Assembly: GCF_003945385.1 (NCBI RefSeq)
Contig: NZ_AP018920.1
Coordinates: forward strand, 6,138,001-6,202,000
Source: Pseudonocardia autotrophica
GTDB taxonomy: Bacteria; Actinomycetota; Actinomycetes; Mycobacteriales; Pseudonocardiaceae
Reading direction: 5' to 3'
Length of the DNA: 64,000 nucleotides
The position numbers were made by a program, and so were the translations under genes. Below the pieces are notes generated by a model. It was not told the DNA's origin. It did not search any database and saw only the letters and a program-made list of their open reading frames with translations. This document shows, in pieces, positions 37,436 to 47,259 of this stretch. How positions within the stretch are numbered: the first letter of the stretch is position 1; each line of letters opens with the position of its first letter.

Positions 37436-38652
37436 TCGTGCCCCTTCCGCTTCGCCCGGCCGGCCCCCCGCAGGACGCCGGAGCGCCGCCGGGGCCGGGA
37501 CCCCGCGTCGCCGGCTCCGGGGACCCGGTCCGGGCCGTGCTCGGGACGCCTGCGCCGGAACCCGCCACCACGGGTGCGTTCCAGGCTCCGCCCGATCAAC
37601 GCGTCCAGCTCGGCGTCGACCTTCTCCGGCTGCTCCAGCATCGGCACGTGCCCGACCCCGGGCAGCCGCACCAGCCGCGCGGTCGGGATCGCGTCGGCGA
37701 TCACCTCGCTGTGCCGGTAGGGGATGATCCGGTCGCCGTCACCGGCGAGCACCAGCACCTCGGCGCAGCACAGGCCGGGCAGTGCCGCGAGCCGGTCGTG
37801 CGTGCCGAGGGTGTCGACGAAGTCGGTGAGCGCACCCACCGCGTTGGAGTCGATCATCGTGTCGACCAGGTCGACCATCCGCGGATCGACCTGCCGGTCG
37901 CCGTAGGCGAACCGCTTGGTGATCGCCCAGATGATGTCGCCGAGCGCGCGGCGCCCGGTCTCGACCAGGCCCGGCTGCCAGGCGGCGAGCCCGCCGAGCG
38001 TGCGGATCACCGGGTTGCGGCGGGACAGGAACGTGCCCGGCAACCCGGACGCCGCCATCTCCCCCGCCGACGTCGACACCAGCGCCACCGCGGCGACCCG
38101 CTCGTGGAACAGCTCCGGATGCTGCTCGGCGAGCGCCATCACCGTCATGCCGCCCATCGAGTGCGACACCAGCACCAGCGGCCCCTCCGGGACCAGCGCG
38201 CGGATCACCGCGTCGAGATCACGGCCGAGCTGGTCGATGGTGCAGCTCTCCTGCGGCGCCCGCTCGGAGCGGCCGTGGCTGCGCTGGTCGTAGAGCACCA
38301 TCCGCACCGACGGATCGGTCATCCCGGCCAGGAACGGGCGCTGCTCCTGCCAGGTCCGCCGGTCCAGCGCGAAGCCGTGTACGAGTACGACGGTCACGGC
38401 GGGCTCGGACCCGTCGGCGGGCGCGACCTCCTCGCAGGCGAGGCGGATGCCGTCGTCGGCCATCACCGAGCTCTCCTCGCCGATCCGGCCGGGCGAGGGC
38501 GTACCGCCGTGCTCGGCCATCTCGGTGGCCAGGCTGCGCCGCGCCGAGGCGATCTTGCGGCGCTGCGCGGCGACCCCGGCACCGGCGGCGGCACCCGCCG
38601 CGCCGACCAGGCCACCGGCGATCCCCGCGACCGTCCAACCCCTGCGGCTCAC
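37432..38652 (-). CDS. Alpha/beta hydrolase
   Basis: Hydrolase of 406 residues. A membrane-like N-terminal helix (WTVAGIAGGLVGAAGAAAGAG) is followed by the alpha/beta fold: oxyanion region VLVHGFALDRRTW, nucleophile elbow SHSMGGMT, acid in AGDGDRIIP, and catalytic His in LPGVGHVPMLEQPE. The last 50 residues are Arg-rich. The gene is embedded between alr and tsaE with 4-bp overlaps at both ends, as in many actinobacteria. Substrate unknown. Confidence 0.85.
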   Translation of the reverse strand: MSRRGWTVAGIAGGLVGAAGAAAGAGVAAQRRKIASARRSLATEMAEHGGTPSPGRIGEESSVMADDGIRLACEEVAPADGSEPAVTVVLVHGFALDRRTWQEQRPFLAGMTDPSVRMVLYDQRSHGRSERAPQESCTIDQLGRDLDAVIRALVPEGPLVLVSHSMGGMTVMALAEQHPELFHERVAAVALVSTSAGEMAASGLPGTFLSRRNPVIRTLGGLAAWQPGLVETGRRALGDIIWAITKRFAYGDRQVDPRMVDLVDTMIDSNAVGALTDFVDTLGTHDRLAALPGLCCAEVLVLAGDGDRIIPYRHSEVIADAIPTARLVRLPGVGHVPMLEQPEKVDAELDALIGRSLERTRGGGFRRRRPEHGPDRVPGAGDAGSRPRRRSGVLRGAGRAKRKGHE

Positions 38653-39848
38653 GCCCCTCCTCCGTCGCGCACCGTCCGCCGTACCCGGCCCTTGATCCCG
38701 GTGACGATCTCGTAGTGGATGGTGCCGAGCTCGTCGGCCCACTCGCGGGCGGTCGGCCCGTCGGCGGCGCCGGTACCGAACAGCTCCACCGGGTCCCCGA
38801 CGGCGACCTCGAGCGCACCGGGCGTCCCGCAGTCGACGACGAACTGGTCCATGCACACCCGCCCGGCGACCGGCCGGATCGTGCCGCCGATCCGCACCCG
38901 CATCCGGCCGCGGTCGTTCCCGCGGCGCGGGACGCCGTCGGCGTAGCCGAGCGGGACCAGCGCCAGCACCCGCGGTCCGGTCGACACGAACTCGTGGCCG
39001 TAGGACACGCCCTCGCCGGCCGGGACCGTCTTCACCAGCGCGACCCGCCCGCGCAGCGTCATCGCCGGGCGCAGCGGGCTGTCCGCCGGTTGCGCGATCG
39101 GGTCCAGGCCGTAGGCGGCGATCCCGGTCCGGACCAGGTCGAGGTGCAGGTCCGGGCGGGTCAGCGTGGCCGCGGAGTTGGCGAGGTGGCGCAGCGGGGC
39201 GAAGCCGCGGGCGCGGACGTGCGCGACGGCCTCGTGCAGCCGGGCCGCCTGGGCGTCGATGCTCGGGTCGCCGGGCTCGTCGGCCCGGGCCAGGTGCGAC
39301 CAGACGGCGGTGAGCTCGGCGGTCCCGTCGGCGGCGGCCACCTCGGCGTCGTCGACCAGGCCGGCCCACTCGCCGGGCGGGCAGCCGTTGCGGCTGAGCC
39401 CGGTGTCGGCCTTGAGGTGCAGCCGGACCGGCCGGCCCGCGGCGCGGGCACCGGCGAGCACCGCGGCGAGATGCTCGCGGGAGGACACCGACAGCTCCAC
39501 CCCGGCCGCGACGGCGGCGGCGAAGTCCTCGTCGGGCAGGTGCAGCCAGCTCAGCAGCGGCGCGTCGATCCCGGCGGAGCGCACCGCGAGTGCCTCGTCG
39601 AGGGTCGCCACACCGAGCCGGGTCGCCCCGGCCGAGAGCGCGGCCCGTGCGACGCCGGGTGCGCCGTGGCCGTAGCCGTCGGCCTTCACCACGACCATCG
39701 TCTCGGCGCCGGAGCGCGCCGCCGCCCCGGACAGCAGTGCGACGTTGTGCCGCACGGCGTCCAGCTCGATCAGGGCCTCGGCGCGCGGTCCGCCGGCCGG
39801 TGGTGTGGCGGTAGCCGCACCGGGCACGGGTTCGGTGGCAGGCAGCAC
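38649..39848 (-). CDS. alr: Alanine racemase
   Basis: PLP enzyme of 399 residues that makes D-alanine for peptidoglycan. The Schiff-base Lys is in VVVKADGYGHGA; the second catalytic base Tyr is in GVSYGHEFVSTGP. Also visible are LHLKADTGLSRNGC and VGDPVELFG. Start GTG 39848 with a leader of about 25 residues rich in Pro and Ala. 26 bp downstream of nnr. Confidence 0.95.
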   Translation of the reverse strand: MLPATEPVPGAATATPPAGGPRAEALIELDAVRHNVALLSGAAARSGAETMVVVKADGYGHGAPGVARAALSAGATRLGVATLDEALAVRSAGIDAPLLSWLHLPDEDFAAAVAAGVELSVSSREHLAAVLAGARAAGRPVRLHLKADTGLSRNGCPPGEWAGLVDDAEVAAADGTAELTAVWSHLARADEPGDPSIDAQAARLHEAVAHVRARGFAPLRHLANSAATLTRPDLHLDLVRTGIAAYGLDPIAQPADSPLRPAMTLRGRVALVKTVPAGEGVSYGHEFVSTGPRVLALVPLGYADGVPRRGNDRGRMRVRIGGTIRPVAGRVCMDQFVVDCGTPGALEVAVGDPVELFGTGAADGPTAREWADELGTIHYEIVTGIKGRVRRTVRDGGGA

Positions 39849-39874
39849 GGTCCGATCATCGCATCCCGCATCGG

Positions 39875-41386
39875 TCACCCCCGGGAAGCACCCGGGGGTG
39901 CCGGGTCCGCGGCCGCCGCGGCGCGCACCCCGCTCAGCGCGGCCGGGATCGCGGCCTGCAACGACGACGCCGGCGCCGGCACCGGCGGCTGACCGTGCCG
40001 GCCTGCGGCGAGGGTCGCGGCCCTGGCGTGCACGAGCGTCGCGCAGCCGGCAGCCCACCAGGGGTCCGTCCCGGCCGCCAGCAGGGCACCGATCATGCCG
40101 GTCAGCACGTCCCCGGAGCCCGCGGTGGCGGCCCAGGAGTCGGCGGCCGGATCGACCAGCACCCGCCCGTCCGGGGCGGCGACGACGGTCGCGTTCCCCT
40201 TCAGCAGCACCGTCACCCCCAGCCAGGACGCCGCGGCCCGGGCCGCCGCGATCCGGTCGCCGCCGTGTTCGTGCCACAGGTCACCGGCGATCCGGGCGAA
40301 CTCCCCGGCGTGCGGGGTGAGCACCACCGGCTGCCCGTGGATCCGCTCCCGCAGGGTCCGGTCGCCGGCGAGCAGGGTGATCCCGTCGGCGTCGATGCAG
40401 ACCGGCACCTCCCGGTCCAGCACCGCGTCCAGCACGGCCCGGCCCGGCGTTCCGGTGCCGATACCGGGGCCGACCGACCACGCCTGGGTGCGCCCGGCGT
40501 CGGTGATGTCCCCGGTGGCGACGATCTCCGGCCGATGCCGGCGCACCTCGTCGGCCGCCGATCCGGCGAACCGCACCATCCCGGAGGTGGCCAGCGCGGC
40601 GGCCCCGGCGGCCAGCACCGCGGCCCCCGGGTAGGTCGCCGAGCCGGCGGCGATCCCGACCACACCCTGGGAGTACTTGTCGTCGTCCGGGCCGGGGACC
40701 GGCCAGCACCGTCCGACGTCGGCGTCGCCGAGCACCCACGCGTGCGGCTCCCCCAGGTACGGGCCGAGTCCGAAGTCGACCAGCCGGACCGGCCCGCACA
40801 GCGGTGCGGCCAGTGCGTGCACCGGTTTGCGGGTGCCGAAGGTGACGGTGAGATCGGCCCGCACGTGCGGGCCGTCGGTCCGCCCCGTGTCGGTGTCGAC
40901 CCCGGACGGCAGATCGCAGGCGACGATCGGGACCCCCGCATCCGCCGCGGCGGCGACCAGGGCGGGCGCCGGATCACGCAGCGGGCCGCGCCCGGAGATG
41001 CCGACGATCCCGTCGACCACGACGTCGGCGCCGGCCACCAGCTCGCGCGCCGCGTCCAGGGTGCCGTCGTGCACCGGCAGCACCCGTCCGCGGGCCCGCC
41101 GCAGCGCTGCGAGCCCGGCGGGATGGGCCCGGTCGGGTGCCAGCAGCAGCGCGGTGACCTGCGCGCCACGGCGGCGCAGTTCGGCCCCGGTCCACAGCGT
41201 GTCGCCGCCGTTGTCGCCCGCTCCGACCAGCAGCACCACCCGGCGTCCGTAGGTGGAGCCGAGGAACTCGCGCAGCTGCGCGGCGAGACCGCCGGCGGCG
41301 CGGCGCATCAGCACCCCGTCGGCGACCGTCTCCGCCATCGCGCCCTCGGACGCCCTGACCTGATCCGCGGTGTACAGCCCGTACAT
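39875..41386 (-). CDS. nnr: Bifunctional NAD(P)HX epimerase/dehydratase
   Basis: Repairs hydrated NAD(P)H, 503 residues. The N-terminal YjeF_N epimerase domain starts MYGLYTADQVRASEGAM and contains VLLVGAGDNGGDTLW. The C-terminal dehydratase has LTPHAGEFARIAG and the nucleotide motif AGSGDVLTGMIGALLAAG. This fused architecture and its place upstream of alr match Rv3433c. Confidence 0.93.
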   Translation of the reverse strand: MYGLYTADQVRASEGAMAETVADGVLMRRAAGGLAAQLREFLGSTYGRRVVLLVGAGDNGGDTLWTGAELRRRGAQVTALLLAPDRAHPAGLAALRRARGRVLPVHDGTLDAARELVAGADVVVDGIVGISGRGPLRDPAPALVAAAADAGVPIVACDLPSGVDTDTGRTDGPHVRADLTVTFGTRKPVHALAAPLCGPVRLVDFGLGPYLGEPHAWVLGDADVGRCWPVPGPDDDKYSQGVVGIAAGSATYPGAAVLAAGAAALATSGMVRFAGSAADEVRRHRPEIVATGDITDAGRTQAWSVGPGIGTGTPGRAVLDAVLDREVPVCIDADGITLLAGDRTLRERIHGQPVVLTPHAGEFARIAGDLWHEHGGDRIAAARAAASWLGVTVLLKGNATVVAAPDGRVLVDPAADSWAATAGSGDVLTGMIGALLAAGTDPWWAAGCATLVHARAATLAAGRHGQPPVPAPASSLQAAIPAALSGVRAAAAADPAPPGASRG

Positions 41387-41437
41387 GGGGCCGGAGATTA
41401 GTGCCGGTTCATGATCGACGGTGCCCGCGCGCGCCGG

Positions 41438-43297
41438 TCATTCGACGGTGACCGACTTCGCCAGGTTCCGCGGCTTGTCCACGTCGTAGCCGCGGGCCCT
41501 GGCGATCTCGGCGGCGATGACCTGCAACGGGATCGTCGCCACCAGCGGCTGCAGCAGGGTCGGCACGGCGGGCAGCTCGAAGAGGTGGTCGGCGAACGGC
41601 CGCACCGTCTCGTCACCGGTCTCGGCGAGCACCACGGTCCGCGCCCCGCGGGCCTTGATCTCCTGGATGTTGCTCAGCAGCTTGGAGTGCAGCACGGCGC
41701 GGCCCTTGGGTGACGGCATCACGACGACGACCGGCAGGCCGTCCTCGATCAGCGCGATCGGTCCGTGCTTGAGCTCGCCCGCGGCGAACGCCTCGGCGTG
41801 CATGTAGGCGAGTTCCTTGAGCTTGAGCGCACCTTCGAGGGCCACCGGGTAGCCGACGTGCCTGCCCAGGAACAGCACCGCCTTCGACGGCGCCAGCTCC
41901 TGCCCGAGCGCGCGGGCCTCGCCCAGCGACTCGAGCACCTCCGCGACGGCGGCCGGGATGGCCTCCAGCTGCTCGTACTCGCGGACCACCTCGTCCGGGT
42001 ACTTGGTGCCGCGGGCCTGCGCCAAGGCCAGGCCGACCAGGTAGTTCGCCGCGACCTGGGCGGTGAACGTCTTGGTCGCGGCGACGCCGATCTCCGGCCC
42101 GGCGTGGGTGTAGATCACCGCGTCCGACTCGCGCGGGATCTGCGCCCCGTTGGTGTTGCAGATCGCCAGCACCCGGGCCTTCTGGTCCTTGGCGTGCCGC
42201 AGCGCCTCCAGGGTGTCCGCGGTCTCGCCGGACTGGGAGATCGCGACGACCAGCGTGGACCGGTCCAGCACCGGGTCCCGGTAGCGGAACTCGCTCGCCA
42301 GCTCGATCTCGACCGGGATCCGGGTCCAGTGCTCGATCGCGTACTTCGCGAGCAGCCCGGAGTGGTAGGCGGTGCCGCAGGCGACCACGAAGACCTTGTC
42401 GACGTCGCGCAGGTCCTGATCGGTGAGCCGCTGCTCGTCGAGCACGATCCGGCCGTCGACCAGGTGCCCGCGCAGGGTGTCGGCGATCGCGGTCGGCTGC
42501 TCCTCGATCTCCTTGAGCATGAAGTAGTCGTGGCCGCCCTTCTCGGCGGCGGCCAGGTCCCAGGTCACCTCGAACGGGCTCGCGGTGACCGGCTCACCGT
42601 GGAAGTCGGTGACCTCGTAGCCGTCCCGGGTGATGGTGACGACCTGGTCCTGCCCGAGCTCGACGGCGGAGCGGGTGTACTCGATGAAGGCCGCGACGTC
42701 GGAGGCCAGGAACGTCTCGCCGTCGCCGATGCCGAGCACCAGCGGCGAGTTGCGGCGGGCGGCGACGATCCGGTCCGGGTCGTCGGCGTGCGTGACGACC
42801 AGGGTGAAGGCTCCGGCCAGCCGGCGGGCGACCGCGCGCACGGTGGCCGGGAGGTCCCCGGCGGTCTCGCCCTCGGCGTAGGCGATGGCGACCAGGTGCG
42901 CCGCGGTCTCGGTGTCGGTGTCGGACTCGGCCCAGATCCCACGCGCCTCCAGCTCGGCGCGCAGCTCCATGAAGTTCTCGATGATCCCGTTGTGGACGAC
43001 CGCGACCTTCCCGTCGCTGCTGCGGTGCGGGTGCGCGTTGCGGTCGGTCGGCGGGCCGTGCGTCGCCCAGCGGGTGTGCCCGATCCCGGACGTGCTGACG
43101 AACCCCTCCCGGCCGATCTCGTCGAGCCTGGCCTCCAGGTTCGCGAGCGCGCCCGCTTTCCGTTCCACCAGCAGGTCACCGGCACTCGGTAGGGCGACAC
43201 CGGCGGAGTCGTACCCGCGGTACTCCAGGCGGCGCAGACCGCCGAGAACCACGTCGAGTGCGACCTGATGACCGACGTAACCGACGATGCCACACAT
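41438..43297 (-). CDS. glmS: Glutamine-fructose-6-phosphate aminotransferase
   Basis: Makes glucosamine-6-phosphate, the first step to UDP-GlcNAc, 619 residues. The N-terminal MCGIVGYVG exposes the nucleophile Cys after Met removal. HTRWATHGPPTDRNAHPH follows. Two SIS domains bind the sugar (CGTAYHSGLLAKY; AISQSGETADTLEAL). The C-terminus ARGYDVDKPRNLAKSVTVE is invariant in the family. Pairs functionally with glmM 2 kb away. I see no glmS ribozyme sequence upstream, and none is expected in this phylum. Confidence 0.97.
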   Translation of the reverse strand: MCGIVGYVGHQVALDVVLGGLRRLEYRGYDSAGVALPSAGDLLVERKAGALANLEARLDEIGREGFVSTSGIGHTRWATHGPPTDRNAHPHRSSDGKVAVVHNGIIENFMELRAELEARGIWAESDTDTETAAHLVAIAYAEGETAGDLPATVRAVARRLAGAFTLVVTHADDPDRIVAARRNSPLVLGIGDGETFLASDVAAFIEYTRSAVELGQDQVVTITRDGYEVTDFHGEPVTASPFEVTWDLAAAEKGGHDYFMLKEIEEQPTAIADTLRGHLVDGRIVLDEQRLTDQDLRDVDKVFVVACGTAYHSGLLAKYAIEHWTRIPVEIELASEFRYRDPVLDRSTLVVAISQSGETADTLEALRHAKDQKARVLAICNTNGAQIPRESDAVIYTHAGPEIGVAATKTFTAQVAANYLVGLALAQARGTKYPDEVVREYEQLEAIPAAVAEVLESLGEARALGQELAPSKAVLFLGRHVGYPVALEGALKLKELAYMHAEAFAAGELKHGPIALIEDGLPVVVVMPSPKGRAVLHSKLLSNIQEIKARGARTVVLAETGDETVRPFADHLFELPAVPTLLQPLVATIPLQVIAAEIARARGYDVDKPRNLAKSVTVE

Positions 43298-43414
43298 ACG
43301 ACTGAGCGTATCGACGCCCGATCGGCGATCTTCCGGCGCCGGGTACGAACGACGCCACGCCCGGTGGGGCGGCACGGCGGGCAGCTCGTGACCTGCACCG
43401 GTACGGTGCCGTCC

Positions 43415-44293
43415 GTGGCCCGGACCAGCATGACCCGTCCCCCGTCCATGAAGGGGGCCAAGGACGCCCTCGGCGTGCTCTCCCGGCCGGGGCCGAACCC
43501 GGTCCGGTTCGGCGATCTCGGCCTGATCGGGCTGCCGGGGATCGTCTACACCCCCGCCGAGGGTTATCAGCTGCCCGCCGTCGTGCTCGGGCACGCCTGG
43601 ATGCAGCCGGTCCGCCGCTATCACGAGCTGCTGCGCCACCTCGCGACCTGGGGTTTCGTCGCCGCGGCACCGAACACCCAGCGCGGCCCGATCCCGAGCG
43701 TGTCCCGGTTCTCGGCGGACCTGAACACCGTCCTGGACGTCTGTGTCGGCGTCCGGCTCGGCGACGGCCACATCAGTGTGGACGCCCGCCGCACCGCCCT
43801 GATCGGGCACGGTATCGGCGGGGGCGCGGCGATCCTGGCCGCGGCGGGCCGGGAGCGGCTCGGTGCGCTGGTGACGCTCGCCCCGGCCGAGACGGCGCCG
43901 TCCGCGATCGAGGCCGCGAGCCGGGTGACCGCGCCGGCCCTGCACCTGGCCGCCGCGATCGACTCGCTGGCCCCGTCCGCCGGGCACGCCGAGCCGATCG
44001 GCAGGGCGGCCGGTGGTGAGGTCACCGTGCGCAGCATCGAGAAGGCCGGCCACCTCGGCTTCTGCGAGGGCAGGCACTGGTCGAGCCTGCTGCTGCAGAA
44101 CCGCCCCCAGCACCGCACCCGCAAGATCACCCGTGCGCTGGTCACCGCGTTCCTGATGCAGGAGCTGATCGGCGAGAAGCGGGTGTCCGCTCTGACCTCG
44201 GGGGACGTCCCGGGAGCTCCGCTGGTCGATCTCACCCCGCCCGAGGACGAGCAGCAGGAGTCGTCCGGCGGGCTGCTGGGCATCGGACGCTGA
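43415..44293 (+). CDS. Alpha/beta hydrolase (chlorophyllase/dienelactone hydrolase-like)
   Basis: Protein of about 292 residues. The hydrolase fold shows VLGHAWMQPVRRYHELLRHLA, a nucleophile elbow degenerated to GHGIGGGAA (Gly-His-Gly-Ile-Gly, no Ser), and His in KAGHLGFCEG. The canonical nucleophile therefore appears lost, so catalysis is uncertain. GTG 43415 has TACGGT 7 nt upstream and no ribosome binding site, suggesting a leaderless message; ATG 43430 is an alternative. Divergent from glmS. Confidence 0.7.
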   Translation: MARTSMTRPPSMKGAKDALGVLSRPGPNPVRFGDLGLIGLPGIVYTPAEGYQLPAVVLGHAWMQPVRRYHELLRHLATWGFVAAAPNTQRGPIPSVSRFSADLNTVLDVCVGVRLGDGHISVDARRTALIGHGIGGGAAILAAAGRERLGALVTLAPAETAPSAIEAASRVTAPALHLAAAIDSLAPSAGHAEPIGRAAGGEVTVRSIEKAGHLGFCEGRHWSSLLLQNRPQHRTRKITRALVTAFLMQELIGEKRVSALTSGDVPGAPLVDLTPPEDEQQESSGGLLGIGR

Positions 44294-44310
44294 CCGGGCT
44301 CCCGCGCGCC

Positions 44311-44373
44311 TGATCACGAATCGGGAACCAGGACGCTCGCCGGGCGAACGATCCGGTTCCCGATTCGTGATCA
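44311..44373. repeat. Intergenic palindrome family, copy 2
   Basis: TGATCACGAATCGGGAACCAG at 44311-44331 pairs with 44353-44373 (20 of 21 positions). Both arms and part of the spacer match the copy at 32940-33002, and total length is the same, 63 bp. Again the minus-strand gene takes its TGA stop from the outer end. Confidence 0.85.
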
Positions 44374-44697
44374 GCGGTCGGGATCGAGCGGCGGCAGCAG
44401 GGGCGCGACGACGCCGCGGCGGTCGGTGGTGCGGGTTCCGATGGGGCCGGGTGCCGTGGGGGGCCGTTCCGGGTCGGGTGCCAACGCGTCGAGGCGCAGC
44501 CGTTCGGCCGCGGCGTCGGCGGCCAGCCGGTCGGTCGCCCGGCGCACCAGATCGAGCCGGTCACTCCACTCCCGGCCCGCGGCGTCGTCCCAGGCGGCGG
44601 CGAGGGCCCCGCGCACCGCGGCGAGCGCACCGGCGGTGTCGTCCAGCCGCTCCACGAGCCGCCGCAGCGCGGCGCTCTGCTCCTCCGCCCCGGTCAC
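44371..44697 (-). CDS. Small helical protein, possibly type VII secretion-associated
   Basis: Protein of 108 residues from GTG 44697, which overlaps the preceding gene's stop (GTGA). Mainly one long helical pair (LRRLVERLDDTAGALAAVRGALAAAW, then DRLDLVRRATDRLAADAAAERLRL) and a Pro-rich tail. A Trp after the first helix followed by a second helix recalls WXG100-type hairpins, but the WxG motif itself is not present. The M. tuberculosis interval between glmS and glmM also holds small paired unknown genes. Confidence 0.5.
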   Translation of the reverse strand: MTGAEEQSAALRRLVERLDDTAGALAAVRGALAAAWDDAAGREWSDRLDLVRRATDRLAADAAAERLRLDALAPDPERPPTAPGPIGTRTTDRRGVVAPLLPPLDPDR

Positions 44698-45026
44698 CGG
44701 GGGTCCAGCTCGGTGCGCACCGTCGGCGGCCCGGCCGGAACCGGCCCTGCCGGGTGCCCCGGCACCGCCCGGAACGCCGCCGCCGATGCCGCGTCGGCGG
44801 CACGGGCCGTGCCCGCGCAGTAGCGGGCCGTCCCGGCGAGCGACTCGAGCTCGTCGGCGATCCGCAGCGCGTCGATGCCGTGCTCGCCGGCCGGACCGGC
44901 GCCGACGGCCGCCCGCAGATCGGCCACGAGGTCGTCCAGGCGGGCCGCTACCCGGTCCAGTGCATCGGGGTCCCGCCGCAGCTCCGGTCGCATCCCGGCA
45001 CCCTGGCCGATCCGGCCGTCGGGCAC
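44694..45026 (-). CDS. Small helical protein, EspC/WXG100-like
   Basis: Protein of 110 residues (GTG 45026) or 99 residues (ATG 44993). Predicted helices MRPELRRDPDALDRVAARLDDLVADLRAAV and LRIADELESLAGTARYCAGTARAAD resemble excreted ESX substrates of the EspC type. Paired by a 4-bp overlap with the next gene, which is the usual layout of secreted heterodimers. Family assignment is an inference from helical pattern and pairing only. Confidence 0.45.
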   Translation of the reverse strand: MPDGRIGQGAGMRPELRRDPDALDRVAARLDDLVADLRAAVGAGPAGEHGIDALRIADELESLAGTARYCAGTARAADAASAAAFRAVPGHPAGPVPAGPPTVRTELDPR

Positions 45027-45080
45027 CTCGATGCATTCACGATCGCGAACGACGGCCGGGCGGGCCGTGCGGGACGCCCG

Positions 45081-45230
45081 CCGGCCCGACGCTGCGGCAC
45101 AACGGCCGGCCCGACGTCACGGCACGACAGCCGGCCCGACGCTGCGGCACAACGACCGGCCCGACGTCACGGCACGACGGCCGGCCCGACGCTGCGGCAC
45201 GACAGCCGGCCGGGCGTCGCAGCACGACAG
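45081..45230. repeat. Six tandem 25-bp repeats
   Basis: Exact 25-bp period with units starting at 45081, 45106, 45131, 45156, 45181 and 45206. Units alternate between type A (CCGGCCCGACGCTGCGGCAC...) and type B (CCGGCCCGACGTCACGGCAC...), giving a 50-bp higher-order pattern; the sixth is diverged. Located downstream of glmM and upstream of the small paired genes. The period is not a multiple of three, so it is not a coding repeat. Confidence 0.9.
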
Positions 45231-45265
45231 CGCCGACCTGCACGCAACGCTCGACCGGAGGCGGC

Positions 45266-46600
45266 TCAGCTCGCAGCGGCGACGACGTCGGCCAGCCGGG
45301 CGGCGACGGAGTCGGCCTCCTCGGAGGTCGGCGCCTCCACCATCACCCGGACCAGCAGCTCGGTGCCCGAGGGGCGCAGCAGCACCCGCCCGGTGTCCCC
45401 GAGCTCGGCCTCGGCCTTCGCGACGGCCTCGGCGACCCGGTCGGACGCGGCGACCGCGTCCCGGTCGCCGACCACGACGTTGCGCAGCACCTGCGGCAGC
45501 GGCGTCATGACCGACGCCAGCTCGGCCAGCGAGGACCCGGTCGAGGCCATCCGGCTCATCAGCCGCAGCGCGGTGAGCAGGCCGTCACCGGTGGTGGCGT
45601 GGCCCGGCAGCACCACGTGCCCGGACTGCTCACCACCGAGCGAGAAACCGCCCTCGCGCAGCCGCTCCAGCACGTACCGGTCACCGACCTTGGTGGTGTC
45701 CAGGGTGATCCCGGCCTCGCGCATGGCGATGTGCAGGCCCAGGTTGCTCATCACGGTGGCGACCAGCGTGTCGTGGACGAGCTCACCGGCATCGCGCATG
45801 GCGAGTGCGAGCACCGCCATGATCCGGTCGCCGTCGACGACGTCCCCGGCACCGTCCACCGCGAGGCAGCGGTCCGCGTCGCCGTCGTGCGCGATCCCGA
45901 GATCGGCCCCGTGCTCGACGACGGCGTGCTGCAGCAGCTTCAGGTGGGTCGATCCGACGCCGTCGTTGATGTTCAGGCCGTCCGGCTCGGCGTGCAGCGC
46001 GATCACGTCCGCACCGGCCTGGCGGTAGGCCTCCGGCGCGGCGACCGATGCGGCACCGTGCGCGCAGTCGACGACCACCTTCAGGCCGTTCAGCGAGCCG
46101 GGGGCGGCCGACAGCAGGTGGTCGACGTAGACGGTGGTCGCGTCCGGGGCGTCCCAGACCCGTCCGATGGCATCACCGGTGGGGCGGTCCGCGGTGGAGC
46201 CGAGCCCGCGTTCGATCTCGGCCTCGACGTCGTCGGGCAACTTGTGGCCGCCGGCGGCGAACAGCTTGATGCCGTTGTCGGGCATCGGGTTGTGTGACGC
46301 GGAGATCATCACGCCGAGATCGGCGCCCGCCTCGGCGACCAGGTGCGCGACGCCGGGGGTGGGCAGCACGCCGACCCGGATCGCGTCGGCACCGGCCGAG
46401 GTCAGGCCCGCGACGACGGCGGCTTCCAGCATCTCCCCGCTCGCACGCGGGTCCCGGCCCACGACCGCGACGGGCCGGCGACCGGCTCCGTTCGACAGGG
46501 TGCGCGCGGCCGAGGCACAGACACCAACGGCGAACTCCGGAGTGAGGAGTTCGCCGTTGGCCAGGCCCCGGACGCCGTCTGTCCCGAAAAGGCGACGCAT
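45266..46600 (-). CDS. glmM: Phosphoglucosamine mutase
   Basis: Converts glucosamine-6-phosphate to glucosamine-1-phosphate, 444 residues. Start [20 protein letters not shown]; phosphoserine in [17 protein letters not shown]; metal-binding [11 protein letters not shown]; substrate loop [13 protein letters not shown]-terminal phosphate-binding [15 protein letters not shown]. 11 bp downstream of rpsI, so it belongs to the rplM-rpsI-glmM operon conserved in actinobacteria. Confidence 0.97.
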   Translation of the reverse strand: MRRLFGTDGVRGLANGELLTPEFAVGVCASAARTLSNGAGRRPVAVVGRDPRASGEMLEAAVVAGLTSAGADAIRVGVLPTPGVAHLVAEAGADLGVMISASHNPMPDNGIKLFAAGGHKLPDDVEAEIERGLGSTADRPTGDAIGRVWDAPDATTVYVDHLLSAAPGSLNGLKVVVDCAHGAASVAAPEAYRQAGADVIALHAEPDGLNINDGVGSTHLKLLQHAVVEHGADLGIAHDGDADRCLAVDGAGDVVDGDRIMAVLALAMRDAGELVHDTLVATVMSNLGLHIAMREAGITLDTTKVGDRYVLERLREGGFSLGGEQSGHVVLPGHATTGDGLLTALRLMSRMASTGSSLAELASVMTPLPQVLRNVVVGDRDAVAASDRVAEAVAKAEAELGDTGRVLLRPSGTELLVRVMVEAPTSEEADSVAARLADVVAAAS

Positions 46601-46611
46601 CCGGTCTGCGA

Positions 46612-47255
<644 letters not shown>

Positions 47256-47259
<4 letters not shown>

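Noticed and set aside
41398..43414. glmS ribozyme
   Set aside because: That ribozyme is typical of Firmicutes, and no matching core is seen upstream of glmS.
45081..45230. CRISPR array
   Set aside because: Units are head-to-tail 25-bp tandem repeats without unique spacers, and no cas genes are near.
45037..45243. Minus-strand 68-codon frame over the repeat array
   Set aside because: The 25-bp period is not a multiple of three, so the frame is only a product of the repeat.
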